From positions 284,501 to 348,500 of the forward strand of contig BSQZ01000101.1 of the NCBI GenBank assembly GCA_033239005.1: a stretch of 64,000 bases of DNA, read 5' to 3'. The notes under the pieces were generated by a model. That model saw only the letters and a program-made list of their open reading frames with translations, did no database searches and was not told the DNA's origin. The position numbers and the translations under genes were made by a program. Source of the DNA: Lamellibrachia satsuma. Taxonomy: Eukaryota; Annelida; Polychaeta; Sabellida; Siboglinidae. Shown here piece by piece: positions 32,746 to 44,215 of this stretch; position 1 is the stretch's first letter; every line of letters starts with the position of its first letter.

Positions 32746-34158
32746 AAATATTTAACGGAACCTTCTCTGACACGTGCGTGTGCGCGAAAGCGTGTGATAT
32801 CGTGCATTACAAAACGTCCATGAGCTATGCATCCGCCAACCAGAACCACGAAGAGCGATTTGATTTATCTGAAGCATTCCTCTTTAAATCGGGGAAGAAC
32901 TTGAACGAATCGCTCGACACGAAGGAGCGTATATTGCCAGACAGACGGCGAGCTAACATAGACGAGGCGGAACGAGTTCGACGTGCGCTATAACAAGCAC
33001 CCTTCGAATTCTTGTATGCCTTTGGTTTTGAAATCTATAGCCGTTATGACATCTACAATAATATAATGACACTGGGAATGCACAAGATGCAGGAAGTCTT
33101 ACAGAGAGATTTTACTAACGGTTGGGACAGCATGAATTTTTATGACTGCATGTCTGATTCGATCGAGCTGTCTCAAATACTCAACAATTCCGCCAACATG
33201 AGTGAGGAGAAACCTTGGCGAGCAGCTCTACAGAGAGCAGTTCTACAGAAGAAAAGCTCATCGCTTCGAAAAGAGCTTTACACAATCTAAACCGAGTGCA
33301 CAACGCTTACTGTAACGCTGTCCCTTTGGTAAACAACATGGTTACACCGAATGGCAGTTACGACTCGCTCTATCTAACTGAAGAATTGTTCCCCAAAACC
33401 ACTGAAATAAATCAGACGTACACTCGACTCAGAAGACACATTACGAAGTATATGGAAAACATTGATTGGTTATTCCGTATCTACAACGCCGACGCTCACG
33501 TAGTAAAACTAATTTCAAATTGCAACGGGTTCTTGGAAGCTTCAGTCGAATACGACAAGGACATAAGATTGTACGAGTCGCTTGTCATACGACAACCGCT
33601 TCAGCATATTATAGATCAAAATAATGAAATCAAACAGCATCAAGAAAACTTCGTCAATAACGTTGTAAGACGGTTTCGTTATGAAATTATTTATTACTTA
33701 GTTAACATTCAAAAGATGCGGGCTCTATGGCGTGAGTACAGCCGTTCACACGCGACTGATACACTTGTTGCATACTTGGACAACTTGAAGAATGAAAGAC
33801 ACGTCAGCAAATTATCCCTTCCCGTCATCTTAAAAATTCACGTCATTATGGAAGAGATTGCACGTGTGAATTGCAGGTACTTTTTTACCACGACAAAAAA
33901 ATAGATGGCTGCATGGTTCGATAAACAGTACGGCCACTACACTAGATTTTCCAGATAAGATAAAGCTACCATGAAAAACTATTTCATGCCTAACATAAAC
34001 AGTTCGATCTATCGGAGGATGCTACGACATGACAGGAGTCTCTTTTATGAATGCCACCAAGAAATGAGACAAGTTAAACCGTCGTACAACTTCACGACTC
34101 TCTCGCTAAGGCTAACCGCTTTCAAGAAGAAGTCTCGATTGGACGGAACTTTTTTCAG
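32746..34158 (+). pseudogene. DEG/ENaC (plus copy), giant extracellular exon, decayed
   Basis: Homologous along its whole length to the intact 1,531-base exon at 59,059-60,589 (minus). Here it is 1,413 bases, with several frameshifts and stops. The opening reads CAKACDIVHYKTSMSYASAN, so the first Pro of the CPxxC motif is lost (CPKAC in the intact copy). The acceptor is destroyed: the intact copy has TTTCAG|AAATATTT and this copy has TTTCAT|AAATATTT (32,743-32,745). The frame stops near 32,993 and resumes in other frames (33,012-33,290, 33,215-33,904, 33,971-34,177). The donor CAG|GTATGT at 34,159 is intact. Confidence 0.85.
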
Positions 34159-35069
34159 GTATGTTAATGTCGTATAAACCATTGCGCATCTGCTTATTAC
34201 TACGAACAGCTAGATCCATAAATGCACACCTTTCTAACGCAGCCAACAAACAAACGGCCTCTTCCAATGGTACGACACACATGCTTACGCATTTAAAATG
34301 ACTCTGTTGAACTTGTTCATGCATTTTATTACATACCGTGTAGCTGCGGCTTTACCAGTGCATAAATATGGGCGTCAGATCCAGCCATTATTGTCCAGTA
34401 GAAATCAGCACATAAAAACACTGGACATTTTGATTAAAAAGTGAATGTGTATGAAATCATAATTAATGTTGTTAGCATGTTGTTGTTGCTCTCCTCTTTA
34501 CGTTGAAGTCCTAAGTTAGACAGGTACCGGATCTGGTCGTCAGTTCTTCTTCGTCACTGGTCAAGTTTAACTACCGTCTGCACAAACAGTCTGCACTCCA
34601 TACATCACTCGCTCGAGTTCTCCACTTCTCTCTCCTCCTCCCAAATCTCTCTTCACGCAGCCCTCCAATCTCAATATCGGTCTTCGCCTTTTCTTTCTAC
34701 CCTCCACTCTGAGCGCATCCTCAAGAGATGGTACTACCGCACGTATTTTTATAAAAAAACAAAGGATTTGAAGAGGACTGTGTATTTTATCAATAGCTCA
34801 ACATGACCACGATTAATTTCAAATGATATCGCAATAGCGAAATCCCAATACAATTTGGTTAAATCTTTATAATTATGTCTTTTTGTGTTAACAAAATGCA
34901 CATTAAGACACAATTACAAAGATTTAACCAAATTGTATTTGGATTTTACTATTGTGATATCCATTGAAATTAATCGTGGTAATGTTGAGCTATTGGTAAA
35001 ATACACACGCTCGTTTATTGTTTGTCGCAATGAATCATATATTCACACCTTCGACTGAATCTGTTTCAG

Positions 35070-35161
35070 TCGCAACTTTCTGGAGCTGAATATCTACATG
35101 CGCGAGATGCGTGTCCAGGAATACGAGCAGCTCGAGGTTTACAGTCTCTTTGATTTACTAA
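35070..35161 (+). pseudogene. DEG/ENaC (plus copy), pre-TM2 exon
   Basis: 92 bases between CTGTTTCAG and GTAAGG, reading NFLELNIYMREMRVQEYEQL and on. Same length, phases and near-identical sequence as the minus copy at 58,071-58,162. It corresponds to the beta strand and linker that lead into transmembrane 2. Confidence 0.8.
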
Positions 35162-35464
35162 GTAAGGCTAACTTGCTTTATTAAACTTAAAAAAAAACTA
35201 AGTAAACCTTAGTTGTTTTGTTCATAGATCATTGACACAGTCCTGGATCGGCATATTGTTAAAATGTCAGAGAAGAAATATCAGTTATTGTAAATGTAAA
35301 ACACCCTTTAAAATATACTGTTCTGCAATTTTAGTGGTCAACGATAGGTAGACACTTCTATATCATCATAACCGTGTCCACGCTTATTTTTTTCACAAAG
35401 AACTCTCAAGATATTTTAACTTTAATTCGCTGATTCGATCCATATTATTTCTTGGTTCTTGTTG

Positions 35465-35466
<2 letters not shown>

Positions 35467-35550
<84 letters not shown>
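35467..35550. repeat. (TA)n in the last intron, plus copy
   Basis: About 42 TA units in the intron before the TM2 exon. The equivalent intron of the minus copy carries a much longer (TA)n at 57,378-57,775. Confidence 0.95.
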
Positions 35551-35553
<3 letters not shown>

Positions 35554-35774
35554 TTTTCCGGTCGAGTGAGCGTCTTTTGTCATTATTTTAGGTGTCTGAT
35601 GAACACTAACAAGTACCTGGCATAACGGGCCCAACAGAAGTTAAATCACATAAGAAGGCAGCCACATCAATGTTGATGTTTCGAGGCATCAGCAGACGTT
35701 CGTTACCTGTTAAGGAGAGACACATGTTTACATCACACGTGGAATAGATTAATAATTGCTGATGCGTGTTACAG

Positions 35775-35869
35775 GTGACCTCGGAGGTTCGATGGGGCTG
35801 CTCATTGGCGCGAGCGTCATCACGCTCTTCGAGGCAGTAGACGCCTTCGCGATCACATTGGCCAGTTAG
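35775..35869 (+). pseudogene. DEG/ENaC (plus copy), TM2/pore exon with premature stop
   Basis: After GTGTTACAG the frame reads DLGGSMGLLIGASVITLFEA, then VDAFAITLAS and TAG. G-A-S is the family's selectivity filter inside transmembrane 2. In the minus copy the codon at the stop is TGG, and the basic C-terminal tail (RRRKKRRQRR) follows; here the tail is cut off. Homology to the minus copy continues past the stop to about 36,260. Confidence 0.85.
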
Positions 35870-36249
35870 CGATGTAGGACGAAAAGGCGACAACGGCGAT
35901 CATTGACAAAGGAGACGTAGAATGAACTGTGATATTTTTGTCCACGGATCGATACCAACATCAGATAAAATCCGCAGTATTTAAAATGACGCTAAAATAA
36001 ATGGTCAATGCCATCTAGCGGATTTCGAGGAGACTGATATTGTATGATAAGGAATGTGCCCACGTTTCTTGAAACTGATTGGTAGAAAAAATATTTTTGT
36101 CAGTGACAAAAATAGGAGTTTTAATACCAACACAGTAATATTGATTAAGTAAGTTTAAATAGCAACAAGAACAACGCAGGTGGTTTTCGCGTGGAATACG
36201 GTATATATAATCGTGGTGGATTTGATTATTTTAACGAAGTTAGAATGAA

Positions 36250-36372
36250 ACCATCGTGTATCGCTACGTCAGTCAAACCGTCATGTGTTGCTACGTCAGT
36301 CAAACCATCACGTGTCTCTACGTCAGTCAAACCAAATTGTGTCGCTACGACAGTCAAACAACTGATCTTCTT

Positions 36373-36424
<52 letters not shown>
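36250..36424. repeat. 27-bp repeat and (TA)n at the end of the left arm
   Basis: Four copies of a 27-base unit containing CTACGTCAGTCAAACC run from about 36,250 to 36,360, followed by a (TA)n tract at 36,379-36,424. Homology to the right arm of the inverted repeat ends in this first unit. Confidence 0.85.
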
Positions 36425-36425
<1 letters not shown>

Positions 36426-36714
36426 CGTGATGGTGATGGTTGCTAATGAACAGAGGTGATCAAACATAATGTACCATGTTTTTGGCATTTTTCCACTGTT
36501 GCTTGATTTGTATTTCACTATGAATTTTGTTTCGCTTTAAAACACAATAAGCGATGTACCATAAATGTTAACAACGTCTAGTTTACAAATGACATGACAA
36601 CTAGAACAATGTATTAAAACGTGGCAATCGGACAACTTAGTTAACGTATCGTTGCTATTTTCACACTAAGAACCGCCTCCGAATTAGTGTCACATGACTC
36701 AAATATCAGACGAA

Positions 36715-37790
36715 CTTCTTCTTCCTCTTGTTCCCTTGTGAGGTGGGCGCCTCAGTACTTAGTATGTTCCGTCCTCTTGTTGCCTTGCGAGGTGGGTGCC
36801 ACAACACTTAGTCTGTTCCGTCCTCTTGTTCCCTTGCGAGGTGGGCGCCACAACATTTAGTCTGTTCCGTCCCCTTGTTCCCTTGCGGTTTGGGTGCCAC
36901 AACACTTAGTCTGTTCCGTCCTCTTGTTCCCTTGCGAGGTGGGTGCCACAACACTTAGTCTGTTCCGTCCTCTTGTTGCCTTGCGAGGTGGGCGCCACAA
37001 CACTTAGTCTGTTCCGTCCTCTTGTTCCCTTGCGGTTTGGGTGCCACAACACTTAGTCTGTTCCGTCCTCTTGTTGCCTTGCGAGGTGGGTGCCACAACA
37101 CTTAGTCTGTTCCGTCCTCTTGTTGCCTTGCGAGGTGGGCGCCACAACACTTAGTCTGTTCCGTCCTCTTGTTCCCTTGCGAGGTGGGCGCCTCAACACT
37201 TAGTCTGTTCCGTCCTCTTATTCCCTTGCGAGGTGGGTGCAACAACACTTAGTCTGTTCCGTCCTCTTGTTGCCTTGCGAGGTGGGCGCCACAACACTTA
37301 GTCTGCTCCGTCCTCTTGTTCCCTTGCGGTTTGGGTGCCACAACACTTAGTCTGTTCCGTCCTCTTGTTCCCTTGCGAGGTGGGCGCCACAACACTTAGT
37401 CTGTTGCGTTCTCTTGTTGCCTTGCGAGGTGGGCGCCACAACACTTAGTCTGTTCCCCCTCTTGTTGCCTTGCGAGGAGGGCGCCTCAGCACTTAGCCTG
37501 TTCCGTCCTCTTGTTGCCTTGAGAGGTGGGCGCCTCAACAGTTAGTCTATTCCATCCTCTTGTTGCCTTGCGAGGTGGGTGCCACAACACTTAGTCTGTT
37601 CCGTCCTCTTGTTCCCTTGCGAGGTGGGCGCCACAACACTTAGTCTGTTCCGTCCTCTTGTTCCCTTGCGAGGTGGGCGCCACAACACTTAGTCTGTTCC
37701 GTCCTCTTGTTCCCTTGTGAGGTTGGCGCCACAACACTTAGTCTATTCCGTCCTCTTGTTAACTTGCGAGGTGGGCGCCACAACATACGT
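36715..37790. repeat. 49-bp minisatellite
   Basis: About 21 copies of a 49-base unit with CGTCCTCTTGTTCCCTTGCG and GGCGCCACAACACTTAGTC. Two alternating variants (TTCCC or TTGCC; GAGGTGGG or GTTTGGG) occur in mixed order. Bases 36,430-36,715 contain nothing recognised. Confidence 0.95.
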
Positions 37791-37841
37791 CATAGTATGT
37801 GACCGTGCATCTCCCTTCTAATCTGTGGATCTGTCTTCCAG

Positions 37842-38045
37842 AATGTGTCTTGTGTCTCAGACTCTACACCAGTGTCCCAGTACATCGATAGTCTCCCATT
37901 CCCTAGCCCTGACTCCCAGTCTCGTAACATATGCCTCAATCTAGACGAATATTACTCCCCTAGAAGCGTGAATCCATGTCCAAACAAACCAATATTTCAA
38001 AGAAACAATACGTCATCAGTGCAAGTACAGATTTACTCTCAATAG
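37842..38045 (+). CDS. Candidate terminal exon, unknown protein
   Basis: A good acceptor (TCTGTCTTCCAG) is followed by an open frame of 67 codons to a TAG. It reads NVSCVSDSTPVSQYIDSLPF and PSPDSQSRNICLNLDEYYSP and ends VQVQIYSQ. Polyadenylation-like ATAATAAA and AATAAA sites follow at about 38,170 and 38,240. Composition is Ser/Pro/Asn-rich like a disordered C-terminal tail. No upstream partner exon is visible, and the 49-bp array lies directly before it. Confidence 0.35.
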   Translation, partial: NVSCVSDSTPVSQYIDSLPFPSPDSQSRNICLNLDEYYSPRSVNPCPNKPIFQRNNTSSVQVQIYSQ

Positions 38046-38049
38046 GAGA

Positions 38050-39029
38050 ACTACTTTGTGTAAACAATCGCTGATGGATTGAGTAACAATCGAGGCTTCG
38101 CTCGAAATAGTTCGCCAAATTGAAATAAGACGTGAAACACGAATTACAATATACAGCTACAATTTATTTTATAATAAATTTAATATTGGACTGAACCGTC
38201 AATGTTTCAATTATTGTTGTTTATTAAGAAATATTTCAATAAAATGGGTCAGGCAAATTTTAGAGATCCACAACGGGATTCTCAGTGAGGCAAACAATTG
38301 CAAAAAGAACAGTGACAGTTTTGTCAACACTAAATTGTGATCGCTAGATGGGGCCACAACTATATCATTATTGCTGAAAACGCAATACATTATGGAGCGA
38401 AGCCACAGGAAGTTTTCGATTGGGAAGTTTTCAATTTATTTTACACCCTGGCATTTTTTTTAGGATTTCCATTCCACTTTCACAGCACATTAAAATATAT
38501 TTGTTAACGCTTTATGCTTCAATGAGAGCGAAGAAGATCGAGTGAGTGAGCAAACATATAATCCCACATTATATGTGAAATTATTGAAAACGACACACCT
38601 TCTTTTCTTCAAAATCACTCCCATACGAGGCATCACTCAATTTCTGCCACGGCTGGTGATATATTTCAAATTATTGGTGCGTGTGGCATAGCGATCGCTT
38701 TATTGTTATACGAGAAGTCACCGACTAACCATGTGCCATCCCTTGAAAACTCAAATGTCACAGAGCACAAACATAAATTGCACTTACTCATCCCCGTGCA
38801 AGTGCTTTCAGATATTCACACATACATCAGAACACATATTTTCCTATGGACTCGTTGTAAGGGAAATAGTGGATGAATCCCAAATATGACGAAATATAGC
38901 GTGGTTGCTTGTTGACCGCTTATACGTTTTTCATTTGATTTTATGCATGTGTCATGAACACATGTGGAATGTGTAATTCAGCTCGTTTTTTTCTATTTGA
39001 AGGTAATCTGTATTAAACTGGATACGGTT
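38050..39029. other. No gene recognised
   Basis: AT-rich sequence without a supportable exon or known repeat. Confidence 0.5.
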
Positions 39030-39210
39030 CAATGATAATCACTGACATACGAGTGACAGACAATGACAACACACCAGAGACAGAAAAAGACTTAGGAGTA
39101 ACTTTCGATCGCTCGTTGAAATTTCGCCAGCACATTGGCACTGTGTCGAAGAAAACAATATAGCGTTAGTGAGGCCAGATCTAGATTATGCTGATTCCAT
39201 TTAGAAAAAA
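39030..39210 (+). mobile_element. LINE C-terminal RT scrap
   Basis: Reads PETEKDLGVTFDRSLKFRQH then LVRPDLDYADSIW. These match the EKDLGVxxDxxLKFxxHI and LVRPxLEYAxxVW blocks of non-LTR reverse transcriptases. It is on the opposite strand to most copies of the local LINE family. Confidence 0.7.
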
Positions 39211-39734
39211 AGTGTGTTTTATAGCTAATTCGATTGGTACCGACATTACAGACAAACGTTCGGGTTTTAATGTCTGCGGGCATCCATGTTTTTGGATAAT
39301 CGAGGATTTGCTGACGCCGAGGTATGTTGAATCATTAGCTCTCCGCGTACGGATTATTTAAATAGTTTTATTCGTTGCATTCTCAAAGCGTTTTGTCGGT
39401 TGTCGCAACATGTGCTACAAAGTGGTGGATGCCTTTACTAATGCATGCATTTATTGGTTTTGTTTAGAAAGGGCTACACAGAAATGTGGTAGACCTACGT
39501 TTCTAACGGGAGCGAACACTGAACTGGAACTTGGGGGGCAATGGTGTATTCTCATGACAAAATTGCTGTGGCAAGCTGTTATTCATCGTTGCGTAATTAT
39601 GTAAGTACAGTGAAAACAACTACTCATCATCACGGAGGACGGTAAATTAATGGAACAAGTATTTTACTGATTGCGTGGATGATAAATGTCTGCGAAAAGC
39701 CAACAATGGACGAACAGTTGAAAAAACTGGAAGA

Positions 39735-40470
39735 TCCACGCCGACACAAATATAAGATCCACGCCGACACAAATATAAGATCCACGCCGACACAAATATA
39801 CATTGAAACTACTTCGAAATTCCAGCACTAACATTAGGTGTCCTCCATTTCCACATCAAGTGTGTATTACACAATGCTAACATTGTTTACTGCTATTAGG
39901 ACAATATTATAGTTTGACTCAGATCGGCGTGCAGTATTACGTATTTAAATATGACATGTAACAAAATACAAGACAAAAAAGAAGAACAATCATATTCTAA
40001 CAGTTGGATATTTGCGGACGGCTTCTTTTGCATCCGGGCTACGAATATTCGTTAAGAGGAGCTAAAACATAATAAATGCGTAAAACATAATAAATGTGAT
40101 ATTTGATTGAATCTATGACTAATTGTGCGGAAAATTTTCAAACAACATAATGACTTCTTCTGGGTCTTAATCCAAGTGGCAGGTCCTTGGGTTAGTTCAC
40201 GTTTTCTCCGTTCTATCTTCTGGGTCTTATTCCAAGTGGCAGGTCCTTGTGTAAGTTCACGTTTTCTCCGTTCTATCTTCTGGGTCTTATTCCAAGTGGC
40301 AGGTCCTTGGGTATGTTCACGTTTTCTCCGTTCTATCCGCCATTTTGTCTTTCTCTATATCCGGCATTTGGTCTTTCTCTATATCCGGCATTTGGTCTTT
40401 CTCTATATCCGCCATTTTGTCTTTCTCTATATGCTCCATTTTGCCTTTCTCTATATCCGGCTTTTCGTTT
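39735..40470. repeat. Three small tandem arrays
   Basis: Three 23-base units (GATCCACGCCGACACAAATA) lie at 39,735-39,805. Three 60-base units (TTCTGGGTCTTATTCCAAGT ...) run from about 40,141 to 40,320. About six 24-base units (TTTCTCTATATCCGGCATTT) run from about 40,335 to 40,470. Bases 39,210-39,735 and 39,805-40,140 have no recognised feature. Confidence 0.85.
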
Positions 40471-40499
40471 GTTGCCAGTTTCTTTATTTTGTTTCTTGA

Positions 40500-40930
40500 T
40501 ATCCTTCACAAGTTTCTTCTTGTATCAACTCGAGTACCAGATTCCTTGCTTGCTGTTAAGTCATATGCATTCGTTCTACCTCTTCCATATCTACTGCCAG
40601 TAGCTTTAGTGTTAGTGAATGCGACATTTACCCTTCCTACTCTCATCTTGACGTCTTTACCACAACGACCATTTCCTTGGATGATACTCCCCAAGATTTG
40701 AAGCTGTTTCACGTATACCATTTTTGTGTTACTGTACCTCAATATAATGATTATCTATATTCCTTCCCGTGAACTTTGCTATCTTTCATTTGTCTTTTTC
40801 GCATTGACCTGTATTCCCAAATTATCCATCTGTAAGTTTTTTCATCATTTTCTGCATTCCAACTTCTGAACTGGCCATATCACCTGCATACGTTACTGTA
40901 TTATCCAATTGTCAACATATTATTGTATTG
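40500..40930 (-). mobile_element. LINE RT fragment
   Basis: Minus strand 40,742-40,560 reads LQILGSIIQGNGRCGKDVKM RVGRVNVAF in two consecutive blocks. This resembles the FxYLGSIIxxDGxxxxDVKxRIxKAxxAF motif after the RT catalytic core. Weak earlier RT sequence (EVGMQKMMKKLTD) lies at about 40,870. Degenerate. Confidence 0.65.
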
Positions 40931-41049
40931 TTAAGTCAAACATGTTGTCTAAAATATATTACAATATCATGTTTGTCTACATAACTACTTAGAGATCCAT
41001 GCCTTGAAGTGGTCTGACCGTGTGGTTCATTTACCTCTTTTATGTCAAC

Positions 41050-41205
41050 CACCGTGAAAGAGGCAGAGGAAGACCAAGAGCCACATGGACAGACAACATC
41101 AAGACATGGATGGGGATATGAAATATGACGATCTGATGAGAAAGGCACAACGCAGACAGGAGTGACGATCCAAGATAGCCGACTGTCCGAGAGGAGAGGA
41201 CATGG
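41050..41205 (+). mobile_element. LINE 3' end
   Basis: Plus strand reads RGRPRATWTDNIKTWMG, then RKAQRRQEW and ADCPRGEDMA, allowing one frameshift. This is the usual C-terminus of a LINE family whose 3' end is followed by a microsatellite; indeed (GAT)n follows at once. Confidence 0.65.
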
Positions 41206-41390
41206 CATGATGATGATGATGATGATGATGATGAAGGTGATGACGATGATGGCGATAATGATGATAATGGTGTTGACGGTGACGGTGACGATGTTGAGGA
41301 TGATGATGATAATGATGATGATATTTTTATGATAATCATGATGACGGTGACGTCAATAACGACGATGGTGCCGATGATGATGATATCCTT
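41205..41390. repeat. (GAT)n-type microsatellite
   Basis: ATGATG/GATGAT repeat with interruptions, directly after the LINE C-terminus, consistent with the element's 3' tail. Bases 41,390-41,945 show nothing else. Confidence 0.85.
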
Positions 41391-41947
41391 AGACTATTCA
41401 AAATAACTTCTAGATTATCAATGACAGTGTTGAACTTATTGCAAGTTTGTACGAGCATTCTAATCATATCTATACTAGATTATCTGCGTTTGGGCAATGA
41501 CAGTGTTGAACTTATTGCACTCGTTTCATTTTAGTTTTCACAAAATATCAAACCTATCTAGTACGTTAGCATTCTAATCACAAATATTTGGGTCTATATT
41601 TTTGTATGTTTATTGTAAAACAAAGAAACTTGTCAAAATAGAATTTTATTTTGATTTGATTTGAAAAACTCATTTTTAGACAATGCAGACACACTTCGGT
41701 ACTGACTTTTATAGCGGAATGACATGCAAATTTGGCCACATAGTCCGTAACCTCCGATGCAATAATGTTTCATTAATACAGAACAATGTAAAACACGTAT
41801 ATTGCGCTACAATCCTCGGCAGCGCCCCACAACAAGAGGGTTAAGCAGTTTCTAATCGATAAACAGTTTCAGTTATGACCAGTTGGAATTATAGGCTGGA
41901 GAGCTGCGGAAGTTATATGTTTGCTCTCCAAACTAATGTCACGCCTC

Positions 41948-42032
41948 CGTCCTCGGGGAGAGGTTCGGGGTTCGAAAGAATCTATCCATGAAATGCCAGC
42001 TGATTGTCAGCCCGAACCCCTCGAAGAGGACG
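41948..42032. repeat. Imperfect long hairpin
   Basis: CGTCCTCGGGGAGAGGTTCG at 41,948 pairs imperfectly with CCCGAACCCCTCGAAGAGGACG near 42,010-42,032: 7 paired bases, a bulge, then 11 of 12. It could be a foldback element or a structured transcript. Bases 42,032-42,540 hold nothing recognised. Confidence 0.5.
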
Positions 42033-42545
42033 CACATTGTGTCACCGTTATAACATCGAAATACATAACTTTAGAGCCAAATCTTTTGGAGTCAGCAACT
42101 CGAGCCTTGTGATTTGTGACTCGAGTCGAGTTTTGGAAAATTATTCCAATCGAGACTTTTCTGAACTTTGAATGAAATTGAGTTATAAACAAATCATTAT
42201 TCGATTTAAATGTAGACATGGCAGTTCGACCCGATTAAGGTTGTTAGCCTCTTCTTAAATATCAAGTTAATGACACATTATATGAAGTAAAATTTGACGG
42301 TGACGACTTCTCAAACGCGCTCGGGATGTATAGGCACTGATCTATAATGCTAATCCAGTTCGCCGTAATGTATGACACATATGAAAAGGAAAGGAATATA
42401 CAAGTGATTCCGTTTGTAGACGGCGGTGCAAACTGACCTGTCTTCTCCGATCGATGTAGCTCGCAGCAGTTAGCTAATAACGGCGCAGATAAAACCAAAT
42501 AGCAAATATTGTTTGTTTCCAATTTCTTGATTCAAGCCCGTCTTC

Positions 42546-42589
42546 TGGGGGTTGGGGGGGTTCGGGGGGATCAGGGGGTTCGGGGGGTT
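42546..42589 (+). other. Strong G-quadruplex motif
   Basis: Five G-runs of 5 to 7 bases separated by 2-4 bases in 44 bases. On the minus strand this is a Pro/Asn-rich frame that is not treated as protein. Confidence 0.8.
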
Positions 42590-42789
42590 CGAACGAATCC
42601 TTTTGTGAGAGAATTGTCTGCAACAATGCAACATTTTAAAGAACTCATCCCAGAGGCCAGAACTCGGCAGCTGATAAATGTACGCGCGTGTCGTTGTATA
42701 ACCTGTAACTGCTGTCTTCAAAGCTGGTTCGTTATCCTATTTTTCTTCGCATATCGAGTCCTATTTTCTACGTATTCGCACTGCTGACA

Positions 42790-43500
<711 letters not shown>

Positions 43501-43509
43501 TTTATTGAC

Positions 43510-44215
43510 GACGATGTTACAGTTACCAGTTTCTATTCTGGACTTGTATTGACCCCCTATGCTCCACAACCCAGCATTCGAAAGCCAATTATTTCAACAT
43601 CATTTCCCTTTTGTTCATGGAAACCATGTATGGGTGTACAACACACTCGCATAACGTGCGCGTACGTGCGTGCGTACGTGCGTGTGTGTGCGTCATTGAC
43701 ATTGCCATTATTGGAGCCAAAATATCGTGTCGCTGCCCGAGTGTGGCAACGGTAGGGTTTACCGGCATAAATACTGATTCATAGTATCATATAGTGTAAT
43801 TATTGGACTGCCGCACTGCTTTGGTTGTCCTTTTCCCTAGTTATCGGTTTATTTAGCATTATTATGCCCTATAATTTGTGGACACCTTTATCTAGGGCAT
43901 GCAGCATCATAATTACCCAGCTAACATTGCATGCGTAAAGTTGGGGAACGCCGGCAATGGCTAATAAACGTTATCGCGTTGCGTTCAAAGTCAGTTATAA
44001 AGATAGCTTTTTATACTAGACAAATTTAAGGGAGTAGGTTTTGGCATTAGTTATTTTGAAACAGATTTACTGCTAGATAAGAATGTAATTTCAAATACTA
44101 AACAAACTGACTCTGACATTCAGTTAACGTGATAGTGGCTTAAACAACTACGCCAAATACAGATGATTCTTGGAATACATTTCGGAAACAGATTAAGGTT
44201 GTAGTCAAACTAATA
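43510..44215. other. No gene recognised; short CGTG-rich repeat
   Basis: A GTGCGTGCGTACGTGCG-type simple repeat lies at about 43,655-43,700. The rest is AT-rich and unassigned. Confidence 0.5.

Noticed and set aside
36715..37790. Possible repeat-containing protein on the minus strand (SQGNKR units)
   Set aside because: The 49-base unit shifts frame at each copy, the open part is short, and no exon signals are present.
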